This document shows positions 63,301 through 64,000 of a stretch of 64,000 nt of DNA, piece by piece. The translations under genes and the position numbers were made by a program. Each line of letters opens with the position of its first letter. The first letter of the stretch is position 1. Below the pieces are notes generated by a model. The model saw nothing but the letters and a program-made list of their open reading frames with translations. It made no database searches and was not told the DNA's origin. Source of the DNA: Edolisoma coerulescens (taxonomy: Eukaryota > Chordata > Aves > Passeriformes > Campephagidae); the NCBI GenBank assembly GCA_013397115.1, contig VWZW01000522.1, forward strand, positions 1,462,091 through 1,526,090, read 5' to 3'.

Positions 63301-64000
63301 ACATTTATTGATTTGATAGAAAGTATTAATTTTCTGGTTGTATTATTTTATCATGTTAGCTGTCTATTGAATTTTACTTTTCCTTTCCCAGGGAATTTGT
63401 TCGCAAAACAAATGTATTTGGTACTCAATTTGAAAGGGTTTTATTGAATCTCTGATTGTGTTTTCCCCTCCAGCTGACTTCCATGTAATCCTTTTGATTT
63501 AAATATTTCCCTATGTAGGAGTTGACAGCTAGGAAGGACTATAACGTCAGGATACCTTTCACTCTATCCATTTTTAAACACTGTTCCTGAGTAATTAGTT
63601 CAACCACTGTAGGACCCTGTCAAGAAAATTCGTATGCCTCCAGACTTGATTCCTTGCCATTATGGGTATTTATAATTTCTTGTGCTAGCTGGGATCAAGG
63701 GGTCCAAAATCAAATATAACTATAATGAAATTTCAAACCCTCTGCCTCACACTTACTAGTAAAATACCAAGAAATTTTCTATGTGGTTTGGTTTCTTTAA
63801 TACTTCAACTTTAGAGAGATCTCCAAGCCCAAAGTATGAGAAATCTGAAGTACTGCAGAAAAGGGCATCAGCCACTCATCCCCTTACAGCAGGCACTGAG
63901 TCTGAACTCAGTAATATGACTCAGATATACCTGTATGTGTTTCAATCACATCTCTAATTACAAAGTAGATAATCTCTGTTAGCATTCTCTGGGGAAAAGT
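60381..64000. other. Unannotated non-coding sequence
   Basis: I recognise no gene, RNA or transposon in this last 3.6 kb. Open frames of up to 123 codons (minus, 60867-61238) lie opposite other open frames and have no domain I know. Composition is typical AT-rich background. Confidence 0.5.

Noticed and set aside
1..64000. Prokaryotic or phage systems (operons, CRISPR, tRNA or rRNA genes, attachment sites)
   Set aside because: No dense long frames, ribosome-binding sites, regular spaced repeats or tRNA-like B-box sequences were seen. CR1 elements place the DNA in a sauropsid.

Overview
This window looks like ordinary non-coding nuclear DNA from a bird, probably a songbird. The clade call rests on repeats. 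Four insertions resemble CR1, the dominant LINE family of birds and other sauropsids. There is also one young-looking retroviral solo LTR with class II (ERVK-like) ends. There are no dense gene arrays, operons, ribosome-binding sites, CRISPR arrays or other prokaryotic hallmarks. Most of the sequence is AT-rich and CpG-poor with scattered homopolymer runs. I recognise no host protein-coding exon, tRNA, rRNA or other RNA gene. The longest open frames (about 120 to 172 codons) are about what chance gives in 64 kb. Many of them begin at GTG or TTG or lie opposite another open frame.

Layout: 1-7556 is unique-looking sequence with one polypyrimidine tract. At 7557-8260 a minus-strand CR1 joins its 3' end to a remnant of its endonuclease domain, with the reverse-transcriptase part missing. 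At 9187-9622 a second CR1 3' end lies in the opposite orientation, so the pair forms an inverted repeat. 9623-23787 is unique sequence with two stretches (about 10.4-10.8 kb and 14.9-15.5 kb) that read like conserved regulatory DNA. A 558-bp solo LTR fills 23794-24351, with a TATA box, a polyadenylation signal, TG...CA ends and a near-perfect 6-bp target-site duplication. 24358-52510 is again mostly unique, with simple repeats, several enhancer-like stretches and one exon-like open segment at 44433-44663. 52511-52664 and 60109-60380 are two more CR1 tails, the latter of an older-looking type. The rest to 64000 is unrecognised.

The window therefore looks like part of a gene desert or a very long intron. 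If it works at all it probably does so through cis-regulatory elements, which cannot be proven from a single sequence. I found no convincing new biological system. The items most worth checking are the exon-like segment at 44433-44663, the solo LTR as a portable promoter or polyadenylation site, the inverted CR1 pair, the RT-deleted CR1, and the candidate conserved non-coding blocks.
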